Shown: positions 37,785 through 49,387, numbered from the stretch's first letter. The stretch: DNA of 64,000 bases from Diplosphaera chodatii (GCA_032358165.1 JAALGY010000052.1:558001-622000); one strand, 5' to 3'. Numbers and translations: made by a program. Notes: generated by a model from the letters alone, not told the origin.

Positions 37785-40463
37785 TCAGCGGGACAGGCTG
37801 CGGCGTGGGGAGCGGCTGGCGCTGCGGCGGGGCGAGGCGGAGCGGCTGGCGGACCGCCGGGGCGAGAGGCTGGGCGTGCGGCCCGGGGGCGTGCGGGAGC
37901 GGCCTGCACGGCAGCGGTGCCACAGGCCTGATAGCAGGGTTCGTGCACAACACAAGACGACCACGTGAAGGGCCTCGACAGCATTCACACACGGGGTGCC
38001 AGCCAGCAGGAAACACCGGGCTGTCAGCAGTCTGCCGGGCGCAAGTTCAACAGCCAGAGCGCCAGGCGCACTTGGGGTGCGGGGGCGGCGGCGGGGCGGC
38101 GGCGTCGGGCTGCGGCTGTAGCTGCGGCTGTAGCTGCGGCGGCTGCTGCGGCGGTCGCCCCCGCCGCGGCGGGGCACAGGGGACACGCTGCGGCGGCTGC
38201 TGCGGCCGCCGCCGCTGCGGTGCGGTGCCGGGGAGGCGCTGCGGGAGTAGGAGCGGCGGCGGCTGCGGCGGGGCGGGGTGCGGGAGCGCGACCGGGAGTA
38301 GGAGCGGCGGCTGCTGCGGCGCACCGGGCTGCGGCTGCGCATGCGGCTGCGCTCCGCATACGGCCGCACCGGCTCGTTGGGCCGCCTGCAGGTTGCCAGT
38401 GACAGCTTGTTGGTGGTGGGAACCAGCTGTCACCGGAGCTGCATGTGGCCTCTGGCCCGAACTTGTCGCACAACTGTCCAGCCTCCATATCCCCCGGTAC
38501 AGCTTCAGAAACTTGATCAATGATGCCACAAACATGGACTCGCAGTCCCAGGAAGCAGCCGGTTGAACAGCACGCACCCGCCGTCGGCCTTGTTGGCAAC
38601 ATACTCCACGTTCAGCGTGCGGCCGTGCCAGGAGAGCTGGTTGGTATCCTTGAGCGCCTCCTCCGCCTGCCCCACATCCTCAAACTGCAAGTGACAGAGG
38701 GGCAGCAGGGTTGCTCATGGTGGAATGCCTGATGCAGCTTGGGTGATCAGCTTCAGATGAAGCACAGATTGCAAGAGCAAGGCTGGCCGCGTGCCATGCT
38801 TGCAGGCGGACAGTGCATGCACTGCTTGACGGAAGTGGTTCGATGTAAGTCTGTTGCGGGAAGGGATTTGCAGTTGCGAACTGTAGACATTGAAGCGCTG
38901 TGCAGACTGTACCTCAACGAACGCAAACTTCCTCTTGATCTGCAGCAAAGGGTGCACAACGATTTTCATGGACAAGCACAAGCAGGGGGATGACATCACA
39001 CCTCCACAAAGGCGAAGCTCTTTTTGATCTGCATGGCAGCCGGCCCTGACGGAGCTCAGTGGTCAGCGCATTGGGGCATGCAGGCAGCAGGCGAGGCGAC
39101 ACACGAAGCACTTGACATCTTGCAGCTTCCAATATCAAGCATTGCATATGCCATATAAATAGCCCCTTTGCCGAGAAAGCGACATGTGATGCATTGCGAC
39201 CTCTGAGTCTGCTTGGCAAGCACACCTGCACACGGCGCAGGCGGCCGTAGCGCTCGTACAGGTCCTGCAGGTCGCGCTCGCGGGTGCGCACGACGTCGAA
39301 GTTGACGACGAACAGGGTTGTGGACGGTGTGGTGTTCTTGCGGCGCTCCGCCTCCCGGTTCTTGATGTCACGGTCGCCCTGTGGCAAACATACTCCTGCC
39401 GCTGTCATCAGCATGCGGATGCAGCTTCAACAGGCTGGTCACGGGCCACAGAGGCCAGGCTGACATCATGCGACATCAGAGCATGACGGCCCGAGACGCA
39501 ACTGCATGCATTCAACGGCCAGCCTGCGCCAGCGGCAGCTACACCGCACCTTCGCCCAGTCCATTCTGAGGGGTCGCCGCTTGATGCCAAATTCACGCCT
39601 GGTGCACAGGCATTGAACCCTCAAGTCACTAGCCTGCACTTGCAAGGAGAGCCCACCCCACTGCTTCGGTGTACCAGCACACTTGCAGCGGCGCACCCCT
39701 CCAGATCTCGGATGGCATCCTCCCCATCCCGCTCGTCCTATGAATGCACAAGAGGGGTCTCAAACAGAGGAGCAGTCTCGGGTGTGAAACCACCCTAGGA
39801 CAGATCATCACCTGCACTCGCAGGAGAATGGGCAAACGCACCTTCATGTACACAAAGGCGAAGCCTGCAAGGAAAACAGCGTAATGAGTGCATGCCGCAG
39901 AAACATCATGCACAACAGTAATGATGCCAGGCCGTGAAGCTAAAGCAGATGTCGGGAGAAGAGCAGGTGTCGCGGCAGCAATCTAAGGAGTATGCCTGCT
40001 CCCATCAATTCTGCTGCTGCTGCTGCACCAGCAGCTCACCTGGTGTGCATGCATTAGGGCGAACACACGTTGTACGACAGGGTACGTTCTGGGTATTCGG
40101 TAGGCATTTGGAGGTGTCATTCGGAGGTCGATCGTTGCCAGAGGAGCGGTCGGAGCACGACAGCCGTTGAACTGGGCAGGTTGATCAGGAGGGTGGCAGG
40201 TCGTGGCTGTGCCCCGTCTGCCATTGCAGCCGTTGCGAGGTACCCCGTGCTCGCACAGCGCTGTCGCAGATGACCAGAGCTGTCGGGTGACCCGAAGCGG
40301 AAGGCAGCCGGCGATGGTCGCCAGAGCTGCACATATCTTCACCTGTCTTCATGTCGATGGAGTCGACCGGGCCATACTTCTCCATGACCCGCCGCACCTC
40401 GTCCACCGACTCCTCATACGCGAAGTTGCCAATGAACACCGGTCGGTCGGCGTGCCTGCCCAT
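37785..40463 (-). CDS. SR splicing factor with two RRMs (plant RS31/RS40-like)
   Basis: A nuclear pre-mRNA splicing regulator. Exons: 40463-40343, 39864-39842 (23 nt), 39737-39697, 39598-39550, 39378-39226, then one of two 27-nt exons (39028-39002 or 38939-38913), 38684-38578, 38385-38072 and 37903-37785 (TGA). With one 27-nt exon the protein has 317 residues and all phases close. RRM1 starts PVFIGNFAYEESVDEVRRVM; its RNP1 core GFAFVYMK lies in the 23-nt exon. It ends REFGIKRRPLRMDWAK. RRM2 has TLFVVNFDVVRTRERDLQDL, the alternative RNP1, and FEDVGQAEEALKDTNQLSW then LNVEYV. The C-terminal part is a long Arg/Ser domain (SRSRSRTPPRRS), ended by RTPSRSRTPPG across the last junction. Domain order matches plant RS-subfamily SR proteins. 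Confidence 0.92.
38913..38939 (-). other. Alternative 27-nt exon B of the SR gene (IKRKFAFVE)
   Basis: Phase-0 exon with a CAG acceptor before it and a GTACAG donor after it. It encodes IKRKFAFVE, the RNP1 strand of RRM2. It lies 62 nt downstream of its near-copy, exon A. Confidence 0.85.
39002..39028 (-). other. Alternative 27-nt exon A of the SR gene (IKKSFAFVE)
   Basis: Phase-0 exon with a CAG acceptor and GTGTGA donor. It encodes IKKSFAFVE, the same RNP1 position as exon B with two changes (R to K and K to S). Using both copies would duplicate one strand and break the RRM, so one or the other is expected in each mRNA. Confidence 0.85.
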
Positions 40464-40981
40464 GGCTGCTGTAGTGACCGGTTTTGGACGGGAACCCCTT
40501 GCCTCAGCGTTGCCAGACTCGAGAATGCTGCTTCGCCAATGCGCCTGACACTGACACAGCACCGTGTGAACTTGCTGGATGCGGCTTCAGCGGGGGGTCG
40601 CCTGACACAGCAGGTATTGCAACCCGGCAGAACCGTCACTATCAACACATTTGCACACAGGCCGAGAAAGCGAGGCTCTGTTGACAGGCACTCTGCATCA
40701 GGGTACAGATCACACTCCCAGTTTCCGACAAGCGAGAGGCGCAAACCCTAGTTTAGCGGGCCGCCCTGGATCACTCCGAGACTGGCAGTGAACTCATCGA
40801 AGCACTTGCATGTGACGTACACTTCTTTGCTGAAGGTGATGTGGTCACGCATCTGCCGCACAGAAGTAACAGTACCGCACACTTGAGTCGAACGCAGCAA
40901 CATTATCGTCGTGTTTCGCGACACTGAATTCCCGTACACAGCTTCAGCTCAGCTGACATTTCCAGCAAGCTGCAGGACATC
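40464..40981. other. Divergent region between the SR and oxidoreductase genes
   Basis: Likely promoters. The oxidoreductase frame stays open upstream of its ATG back to about 40927 (HSFSSADISSKLQDI), so an extra 5' exon of that gene may end here. Confidence 0.4.
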
Positions 40982-43867
40982 ATGCCTCTGGATCCGGCAC
41001 ACATACCTTCACCCTTCCAACACGAGGACGGTCGACTGGGTGGCGAGCCGTCGCTGACATCCCGCCTGTGGAGCCGGCTCATCAAGGCGCCAAATGGGCT
41101 GCCGCTCATGCAGATTGCGCAGGACATCGACATGCCAGAAGCGGACGTGGAGGCGGTCCTCGAGCACAACGACTACTTCATTCAGGAGGGGACTGGGTAC
41201 TACAGCTTGTCGATCTTCAGGCCGCTGCGGTGGGGTGTGGCTGGCGTCGGCAAGATCAGGTATGTGTGTCACACCATGCGTGAGACTTCTCATTCATGTC
41301 GTGCCCTGAAGTGGAGGTGTGATTAGCATGCGTCATGGCATCGCCTCCCTCAGCAGTCATGCTCGACTTACATCTTACCTCCTCACGGCGCCCGCAGCGA
41401 TGACTTCATCACAGCAGCAGCCTTCCTGCCGGGCAACCAGCTCGTTGCAGCGGCAGCGGGATCGAGCAAGCAGCGTGCTGAGGAGTTTGCGCAGCGCCAC
41501 GGCTTTCAGAAGGCATATGGCAGCTACGTGGAGTTGGCAGCAGACAAGGACGTCGACATTGTGTATGTCGGCAATGTGCACCCGCAGCACAGGGTGAGGG
41601 GTGCGGCGCATCATGCAAGCTTGGCAGGGTTCATTTCATTTTGGACAAGGTCATGTGCTGGTGGGGTCTATTCTGCCGCATCCGCCTGTATCATGCTTCT
41701 CCACGCTGCACTCCAGCATACTACTGCTTGTGTGTCGTTCAGGATACGGTGCTGACAATGCTCGAGCATGGCAAGGCGGTGCTGTGCGAGAAGCCGATTG
41801 GGCTGACTGGCGGCCAGGCAGAGGAGATGGCCGACTTTGCCAAAGAGATGGTCTGTGCTTTGCGCTCACATGCAGTACCATCATTGTGCTCATGTACCTG
41901 ACCACTTTCTTGCCATCCCAGCCATGTATATGCACCTGCAACCAAACGGCAGGATGCGCTGATGTACTGCAGGGGCTGTTCCTGGTGGAGGGTCACTGGG
42001 ACCGCTTCTTCCCGGCAACACAGGCCGTGCGCGTTGCTGTTAAGCGTGGCCTCATCGGCAAGTACGTGCCTGCATGCCATGTTGTGGTAAATCCATGTCG
42101 CCAGCTGTGGGCGTGCCTGCCAACCTGCCTATATTCGCAGTAGCTGGTCGAGTGGCTGAGGTGCAACGGCAGTGTGCATCGGCAACATGCAGCTTTGCCA
42201 ACGTGCCTGCATCTGGTGGAGTCTTGTGTACTAAAATGTGATTCCGTGCGCAGCGTGCGCCACATTGAGTCTCACTTTGGCATGAGTGCGGATGAGAGTG
42301 TGGAGCGGCTGTACAAGCTGGAGCTGGGTGGCGGCGCGCTGCTGGACATTGGCGTGTATCCACTCTCGTTCATCCAGGTACGCCTGTCATACGCCAGGTT
42401 GCACATGGCTGCCAATGCATGCTATTTTCGGGGCCAGGACACGCAGGTTCCTTCCAGCCATGCCATTTCAGGGACCAACAACGCAGCAGAGTCCCTGGCA
42501 ATGTCTGCGGATCTGCAAGCTGCTGCATTGCGGTGTGTGAGGCTACAAAGCTGGACGTTCAGGGTTGAGCTCTGGATATGTATGAGAGGTGGAGGCTTGC
42601 GGGGCGATTGTCACCTGCAGTTGCACCTCATCCTGGGCTGCAGTAGCAGGTCTGATGTCGTGTGTTTGTTGCTGTGCAGTATGTGCTCGAGGGTGAGGAG
42701 CCCACACAGGTGCAGGCGACGGCAGAGCTGAAAAGGGGCGTCGACACGCATGGCACCGCACTGTTGCAGTAAGTCCACCAGAAGACCACTGCGCTGCTAA
42801 GCCCAAGAAATGGTGACCATGCTGCTCGTGTATCATCGAGCAACGGGCTGAAACTGATACAGCCCTGATGGGCTGATGCTGATTTGCAAGATGTGGTGGT
42901 GTTCTCGTGTTGCAGATATCCAGAGGGCAAAACAGCAGTGGCCACCTTCAGCTTCCAGCTTGCCTCCACAAACGGCGGCACGGTGTATGGTGACACTGGC
43001 CGCATCTGGGTGCCGGATGCCCATGCGCCCACCGAAATCACCATCTACTCGATCAAGTGAGGCACCCACGGATGATGTCACACGACGATGCGCTGTCTGG
43101 TGACGCTGTGATCGTTGCAGTCGCCTGGCCTCCTGCATGGCTGCCAGTCGATGCAACTGTCTGCTTGTGGGCACGTTGCAGGGGCAGCGGCCCTGGTGCC
43201 GAAGAGGAGGCCCAGACGATCAAGTTCGAGCTACCGCCAGTGCCTGACTCGGTTCAGCATGGCGAGTCCGCTTTGAAGGGCTTTCACTTCCCAACCTCAG
43301 AGGGCTTCATGTTCGAGGCGATGGCAGGTAAGGATGAAAAGACGGGCCTGCGACAGGTGCACATTGCTCACCTTGGCTGCAACATGGGTCACGCTGCCAC
43401 ATGCCTGACCACTTCACATGACGCCAACTCTGCGTGCTGACCTGTGAGATGGTTGCTGCAGTGCATGGCGCAGTCCTCAACAAGGCCACAGAGATGCACG
43501 GGTGAGAGCTGACCCTTGTCGTCACTAGGCAACCGTGCCCTGGCCTGCTTCATGCTGCCCTGGCCTGCTTCACGCTGTAGAATAAACACCGACCATGCGA
43601 TGGCCACCTGATCCCTGCTGACGCACTGTCTCGTGGCAATGTGTAGGGATGTGCCTCTCCACCAGACTGGTGCGGTCTCTCGTGATGCAATGCCTAGCTG
43701 TGCTGCTCAACATGCTGCAGGTGGCTGCAGCATCGTGACTGGGCACCCGCACAAGTGGTGATTGACCTATACCTTGCCTTGCAGTCGCACTCATGCAACT
43801 GTGCGACACCATCCGCTGGAAGATTGGCGTCGATTATGATGCCGCACTCAAACACTTTGCCAAGTAG
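40982..43867 (+). CDS. Gfo/Idh/MocA oxidoreductase, dihydrodiol-dehydrogenase-like, with N-terminal extension
   Basis: NAD(P)-dependent oxidoreductase of the family of trans-1,2-dihydrobenzene-1,2-diol dehydrogenase. Eleven exons (40982-41259, 41398-41593, 41743-41850, 41973-42061, 42254-42377, 42680-42768, 42916-43056, 43182-43327, 43462-43501, 43647-43669, 43785-43867) give 438 residues in perfect phase. The Rossmann start is RWGVAGVGKISDDF near residues 82-95. AYGSYVELAADKDVDIVYVG follows, then HPQH, the conserved CEKPIGL (EKP 174-176), WDRFFPA and the LGGGALLDIGVYPLSF block. The last four exons are 146, 40, 23 and 83 nt. Before the Rossmann fold lie about 80 residues that the family normally lacks, including SRLWSRLIKAPNGLPLMQIA and PEADVEAVLEHNDYFIQEG, which look like a small winged-helix-type domain. 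The natural substrate is unknown. Confidence 0.87.
43537..43576. repeat. 20-nt tandem duplication in an intron
   Basis: GCCCTGGCCTGCTTCATGCT is followed directly by a copy with one change (C for T). It lies in the intron before the 23-nt exon of the oxidoreductase gene. Confidence 0.9.
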
Positions 43868-43870
43868 CCC

Positions 43871-43912
43871 GCAGTGTGCGGCTCCTTTGAGGCAGTGTGC
43901 GGCTCCTTTGAG
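43871..43912. repeat. Perfect 21-nt tandem duplication
   Basis: Two identical 21-nt units, 43871-43891 and 43892-43912, each beginning GCAGTGTGCGG and ending CTCCTTTGAG, lie just after the oxidoreductase stop, in its 3' UTR. Confidence 0.92.
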
Positions 43913-44083
43913 GTCGGGGCAGTCCTTCACCGCTGTTCTTCGATGGTCGTGGCAGTTTCTACCGATTTTGTGCATTTTGTGTTTGGTAGTGCCTCAAGTG
44001 CGCATGTCAGGTGTTACAATGAACAGCTTTACAGCGCCGGGTTCTGTGCCACACTGCTATATTGTTTAAAACTGCACAGTAGA

Positions 44084-44647
44084 TTAAGCGACCAGCTCGA
44101 TGATGGCCATCTCAGCGCTGTCCCCCCGGCGCACACGGTCCTCTGTGACCACGCGGCAGTAGCCTCCGTTACGGTCGCCATACCGCTTCGGCGCCTCCTC
44201 AAACAGCGACTTGACGATGTCCTTGTCGTAGATGTAAGCCAGTGCCTGCCGCCGGGAGTGCAGGGAGCCGTCCTTCGCCAGCTGGATCATCTTGTCCACC
44301 CATTTCCGCGCTGCCTTGGCCTTCGTCTTTGTCGTGGTGATCTTGCCATGGCGCAGGATCTCCGTGGTCAGGCTGCGCAGCAGCGCCTTGCGCTGATCAG
44401 CTGGCCGGTTAAGCTTCGGGAGCTTCTTTCTGTGCCGCATGGCAAACACCGTGGCGCCGTTTGATGGACACTGCAGCACGCCGGCGTCTGTGGCTGGACC
44501 AACCCGCGTCCTGAGGCCGCCATTGAGGCTGGTCACCGGAGCAAAGGCCGCTGGCGCTGGTTTGAGGCTGGCTGGGCTGCACCGGTGCTGCAGGCGGCAT
44601 GGGTGGTGCAGCGCCGTTCGCATCGCCGTCATGTTGAACGCCGCCAT
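44084..44647 (-). CDS. PRPL17: Ribosomal protein bL17, plastid
   Basis: A large-subunit protein of the 70S-type ribosome, nuclear-encoded for the plastid (a mitochondrial destination is less likely). A single exon of 187 residues from the ATG at 44647 to the stop at 44084. The N-terminal 65 residues are Ala/Pro/Arg-rich transit-peptide-like sequence. The bL17 body starts [20 protein letters not shown] and continues [40 protein letters not shown] and [11 protein letters not shown], closing EMAIIELV. These are family hallmarks. An upstream in-frame TTG at 44677 is not used as start here because eukaryotic genes start at ATG. A TGTAA word on the minus strand at 44018-44014 may be its poly(A) signal. 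Confidence 0.94.
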   Translation of the reverse strand: MAAFNMTAMRTALHHPCRLQHRCSPASLKPAPAAFAPVTSLNGGLRTRVGPATDAGVLQCPSNGATVFAMRHRKKLPKLNRPADQRKALLRSLTTEILRHGKITTTKTKAKAARKWVDKMIQLAKDGSLHSRRQALAYIYDKDIVKSLFEEAPKRYGDRNGGYCRVVTEDRVRRGDSAEMAIIELVA

Positions 44648-45456
44648 CTTGCCACTCACAACGCTATCAAGCCTCAAGCAGTGCAGCTGCTACTGTGAAC
44701 TAGTACGCTACAGCGCCCAAGCTGGGCCTGGATCGCTGGATGCAGTGGTGGGCGAGCTGCTTCCTGCGTTCCCCACAGTGTTCACGCCAGCCGTGGCACG
44801 CCAGGCTTAGCCAGCATTCCCGAGTTGCTGCTTGATGTCAGCTCTCACCCAGGTACAAACGTACCCATAGAGCTGCTGCAGCCGGGTTCCTTAGCGCTGC
44901 CGCCTGTTGTCACTACTCAGACAGTGAATCAAACATCCACTCGTCTTGCAACACTTTAGTTGATCAACTTCGCAAGCAGATCCTTACACAGCCGCAACAA
45001 GCGCATCCTCTCAGGGGCAATTGTGTGCTCAGTGGCACTAAAGGCGCCCCACACTGCTTGTTGCACTGCTTGGGGGCGCAGGCGCCCAGCAGTGCAGTCT
45101 ACTGCTTGGGGCCGTGGACGCTGCAGCTGCCATCACCCTGCAAAAGTTGCGCTTCGCTTCAACCGCAGCGTCCCGCGGCGTCGCGCGCCATGGCTGACAC
45201 TTCGCAGCTGCCGGCGCCATGAGCCCTGTGGCTGCCGGCTCCAGCTCGGACTGCAGTCTTCTGCTGCACTCCGGGCTGGCCTGGACTGGCGGCTGGTGGC
45301 TGCTCAGTGTTCGTCGGCGGCTGTGAGGCCGGCCAGCGGCCGTGATGCCGGAGCGTGGCAGCTCGCATGGCCTCATTGGTGGGCAGCCATGAGTCGACCT
45401 GCACTTGCACGCAGCCTTATGCTCATGTAGTGTGCACGCTCTGTACGGTCTATGCC
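44648..45456. other. Divergent promoter region, bL17 and cyclin L
   Basis: The two genes are head to head. The cyclin L frame is open upstream of 45457 back to an ATG at 45367, so the coding region may begin there. No other gene is seen. Confidence 0.4.
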
Positions 45457-48400
45457 ATGTATGCAATTCTGCGTGGGTGTGTCACGTTGCAAATGCACCT
45501 GACAGGTTGCTGCGCTTTTGGTGCAGACAACTTTTACTTGAGCAAGGAGGAGCTGCTGGCGGACAGTCCGTCCCGCCGGGTCGGCGTGGATGCAGATACG
45601 GAGGCGCAACTGCGCAATTTCGGCTGCCAGCGCATCCAGCTCGGCGTGCTGTACCTCAAACTGCCGCAGGCATGTGGCAGAGCGATACGAATGTATATAT
45701 AATTTACACACGGAAAGCAGCAGTTGGCCACAGACTGCTGTCTCAGCAGGTTGACCTGGTCATGTTGTCACCCTGGTTGGTGTGCCCTGCAGCGTGTGTC
45801 AGAACATTGTAACGCTGCTGCCTGCAGGTTGTGGCGGCCACAGGCCAGGTGCTGCTACACCGCTTCTACTGCAAGCAGTCCATGATCGACTACGATGTCA
45901 AGGTGCACTGCTATGTTTCAGGCTTGCACAATGCTGTTCGCATGTTGTCGTTCGCACTTGTGGCGCGCGGCCAAGTGGCTGAACGGCATCTCATCGCCTT
46001 GCTTTGCAGCGAGTGGCGATTGCTGCAACCTGGCTGGCCTCCAAGCTGGAGGAGGCTCCAAAGAAGTTTCGGGATGTGCTGATGGTGTTTGCCCGCATTG
46101 ACAGCCGCGCCGAGGAGCGCCCGCCTGAACTGCTAGACCCAAACTCCCAGGTGGTTACGAACCAAACAACCCTGCGAGTTGTCGCACGTCAGGGTCACAG
46201 CGAGCCCCATGTCTCTGGGTCGTGAGCCCAGCAGCTGGTGCTCTTCAATGCATGCCCATGTTTTGTAAAAAAAGTCCTTCACGTCTGTGTGGGTCAACAT
46301 CGACTCGTGCCGTTGCTGCTCTGCAGAGGTTTGAGCACCTGAAGCAGGACGTCTTCAGGGTGGAGAAGTCCATGCTGCGGGCGTTTGGCTTCGTGACGCA
46401 TGTGGAGCACCCCCACAAGTTCGTGCTCAGCCTGCTGCAGATCCTGGACATAGCGTCCCTGGAGCAGGAGGCGTGGAACCTCACCAACGACAGGTGTGAC
46501 CCCTTGAAACATGCACGGCACGCCTGAACAACTCGTGTGCGTGCTGTTTTATAGCAGGACGTCGTGTGGTCAAATCAAAGCGCGTTAGGCACAGTTGGTT
46601 GCATTGCTACGGCTGAGCACTGCACAGGAGCGTCCCTGAGGTGAAGTTGTACATTTGCAGCTTGCGCACGACGCTGTGCGTGCGCTTCAAGAGCGAGGTG
46701 GTTGCCTGCGGCATCATCTTTCTAGCAGCGAGGCGCAAGCAGGTATGCCCACATACATGGTGCCATCGCTTCATCAGGAAGTGTCTCTCGTGTCGTCATG
46801 CAATGGAAAATGCCCCCTGGCTTGCATCAGCCTGAGGTGCCACCTGCGCAGGTGGTGCTGCCAGAGCGGCTGGGCGATGCTTGGTGGGAGCTGTGCTCCG
46901 TGTCCCGTGCGGATGTGCTGGAGGTGGCGTCAGAAATACATGCGCTGTACTCGCAGCCGGCGCCGGTGTACGTGGCGCTCGGCCGCGCGGTACCAGGTGC
47001 CTCGGTGCCACGGGTCAGCAGCCTGGCGGCCGCCGCCTCGCCCATATCAGTCCCGGCTTCGCCCCAGGGTGGGCCGCCGGCAGCTGGGGCAGCCGCCGCA
47101 GCCGCCGGCGAGGGCTCCGCCGTGGTGGAGCAGCTGCCCAACGGCGCCACAGCAAGCGCCGATGGTGATGCTGGTGGCGTTGGCGGCGCCAGCGCCGGCC
47201 GCAGCGACAGCAGGGGCCAAGCTGCGTCTGGCCCCGAGCAGGCGAGGGATGCAGTGGCAGGTACTGACGACGGCCATCGTGGTCGCAGCCGCAGCGCCAG
47301 TGCAGAAGCTGAGCGCTCAGGCCGCCGCCCCGGCTCGCGGTCGGAGGATCGCCCCAGGGTGCCCGAGCCCGAGCGCTCCAGGGCAGGCGACAGGCCCCCG
47401 GCAGCCGGCCACGATGGCCGCCGCGAGCGGGGCAGGGACTACAGGGACGGCCGCAGGGACGGCAGGGACCGGGCCGACAGCCGCGGCGCCGCCGCCGAGC
47501 GCACCGGCAATGGCTACAGGGAGGGGCGCCGCGAGGACCGGGACAGAGACGGCCGTCGTGAAGAGCGCCGCCATGACAGCCGGGAGCGCGGCCGGGACGC
47601 GCAGCGGGAGTCCAGGGACCCGTCGCGGGACCGGGACCGAGGGGAATATGAGCAGAAGCGCTCACGGCCCCCCCTGCCTGCCGAGCCAGGTACTGCGATC
47701 AGCCCACACCTCCACCTGCCTCCTGAACACTGGCGTATGGGCCACACTATCTTAGAATCATGTTGTGAAAGCCCGCCCTGCTGCAATGAGGCAGCTGAAG
47801 ACAGCAACCCACTGGGGAATGCCTCGCCATGAACATCGACCATCACACTGGCGGGTTGCTGGCACTCCTGGCACTCCTGGTCACAAAGCAAGCTAGATGC
47901 TAGCTTTGCCTGGTGCACCTGGCTTCTATACATCAACTCGCCTGTTGATGCTGACAGTTCACCAGACAAGGTTGTACACAAGACAGTCGAGGCCATGATT
48001 GCTGACATGCACTGCTTTGCTCCCTAGGGCCTCCCTCCCTTGTACCGGAGCTGACAGCAGAGGCATGACAGTCAACTGCCAGCCCTCGCCAGTGATTGGC
48101 TCAGCTGTCTATGATCAGCAGTCAGGCGTGACAGAAGGTAGAGTAAACTGCTGGCTGCGGGCATGTGTCGGTCACCATGTCTGTTCTGCTGCCTCTGCCA
48201 TCGTCATGCACCGTGCCACTCATTGTGGTTCCGAGTGCTTTCACCTGGCTGTCAGGCTCAGAATGCGTGCAGGCATGGCATCGGCTGACAGCCTGATGTG
48301 GCACAAGGCTCTGTGCTTTGTTCCTGCCTTCCAAGGCAAACAAAGCCAGTGGCGCAGCAGAATTCAGTATGGCAGCGGCAAGGCAGCCTAGACAGCGAGA

Positions 48401-49387
48401 CTGTAGTTTACCACTTTGGCAAGTTGCGTAAGCAGAGCGCAGTTGCTGCTCGGCACAGAGCTCGCAGCTGCTAGCAGCGCAGTGCAGCCCGGCAGATAGG
48501 CTCTGCTCCCGCACACTGCACACCATGTGCAAGGGCAACGCATTCGAGGGCATCTGTGCCAGATGGGACTAGGCTCCACTATGCCACGCTACCGTGTCGA
48601 TGTGTTGCATGCAGGGCAGAAAGGGTGGATGGGCGCCTGATCACTGCCGCGGGTGCCCGGCACAGACAAGCCCACAACCCCCGGTCGCCTGGTGATTGCG
48701 TAACATACATAAGAGGTGCTCATTGTGGGGTGTGCATGTGCTGCAGACGCCGGGCGCAAGCGCAGCCGCCTGACGCCGCCGCCGGATCGCCACAGCAGCC
48801 GCCCCACCCTGGAGCCGAGGGAGCCGGAGGGTTCCGGCAGCCTCGCCAACGTGCGGCCGGCGCCGCTGCCAGCCGCTGGGGATGACGGCCTTGCAAGGGC
48901 GGCGCCCCGCGTTGACAGGCCAGGTGACATGCGTGGCACAACCCGATGTAGGGCGACAGCAGCGCCCGCCGTGCCTCGCTGCATGTGCTGCTCGCCCAGC
49001 GTGCCTGCGCCTGCGATGGCGCGGCCATCGCCCTGCCTGTGCAGTCCTTGCTGATCGCGGCAGCATGCCCCACGATGCCATTGAGCATGTGCACGATGTG
49101 GCGCATGATGCTTGCCTGCAGGTCCATCAGACCGGGTGTCTGCAAAGGAGCGCCTGGGGCACAGGCCATCCAGCGCCGGGCTGCCGCCGCCGCCGGAGCG
49201 CAGCAGCAGCGCAGCCCCCCTGGAGCGAGGCGCAGCGGACGGCGACCGCAGCAGCCGCGGCGGCGAGCCCATCAAGTTCCAAAGCCGCGGCGACGGCGGC
49301 AAGGCCGGGCAGCAGCCTGCGGCTGGGCGGCATGCGCCACGCGGCAATGCGCAGCAGCCGGCACCTCTGCTGACGCGGCTGCCGTAG
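45457..49387 (+). CDS. CYCL: Cyclin L with C-terminal RS-like tail
   Basis: Cyclin L pairs with CDK11/CDKG-type kinases and works in pre-mRNA splicing in nuclear speckles. Exons: 45457-45472, 45527-45669, 45828-45902, 46010-46150, 46327-46493, 46628-46742, 46852-47689, 48747-48923 and 49122-49387 (TAG); 645 residues, phases closed. The start MYAIL-HNFYLSKEELLADSPSR fits the family's opening. Cyclin-box blocks are LGVLYLKLPQVVAATGQVLL then HRFYCKQSM, RVAIAATWLASKLEEAPKKF, VFRVEKSMLRAFGFVTHVEH and VKLYICSLRTTLCVRFKSEV. From about residue 310 the protein is rich in Arg, Asp, Ser and Gly (RRDGRDRADSRG), the SR-like tail seen in cyclin L. The intron after 45669 has a GC donor (GCATGT). The 16-nt first exon is tentative, and the 1057-nt intron before 48747 is the longest resolved here. 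Confidence 0.88.

Noticed and set aside
37460..38566. Long Cys/Gly-rich plus-strand open frame of 368 codons
   Set aside because: It is the antisense of the Arg/Ser domain of the SR gene, whose exons and phases are well supported on the minus strand.
40748..40939. 63-codon minus-strand frame ending ASLGVIQGGPLN
   Set aside because: Looks somewhat protein-like, but it has no partner exon, family match or clear start and lies in a divergent promoter region.
44648..44677. Upstream extension of bL17 from a TTG at 44677
   Set aside because: TTG is not a normal start for a eukaryotic nuclear gene; the ATG at 44647 already gives a good transit peptide.
46655..47755. 366-codon plus-strand open frame in the cyclin L region
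   Set aside because: It is a shifted frame of the Arg/Asp-rich cyclin L tail; the accepted frame joins the cyclin box in phase.
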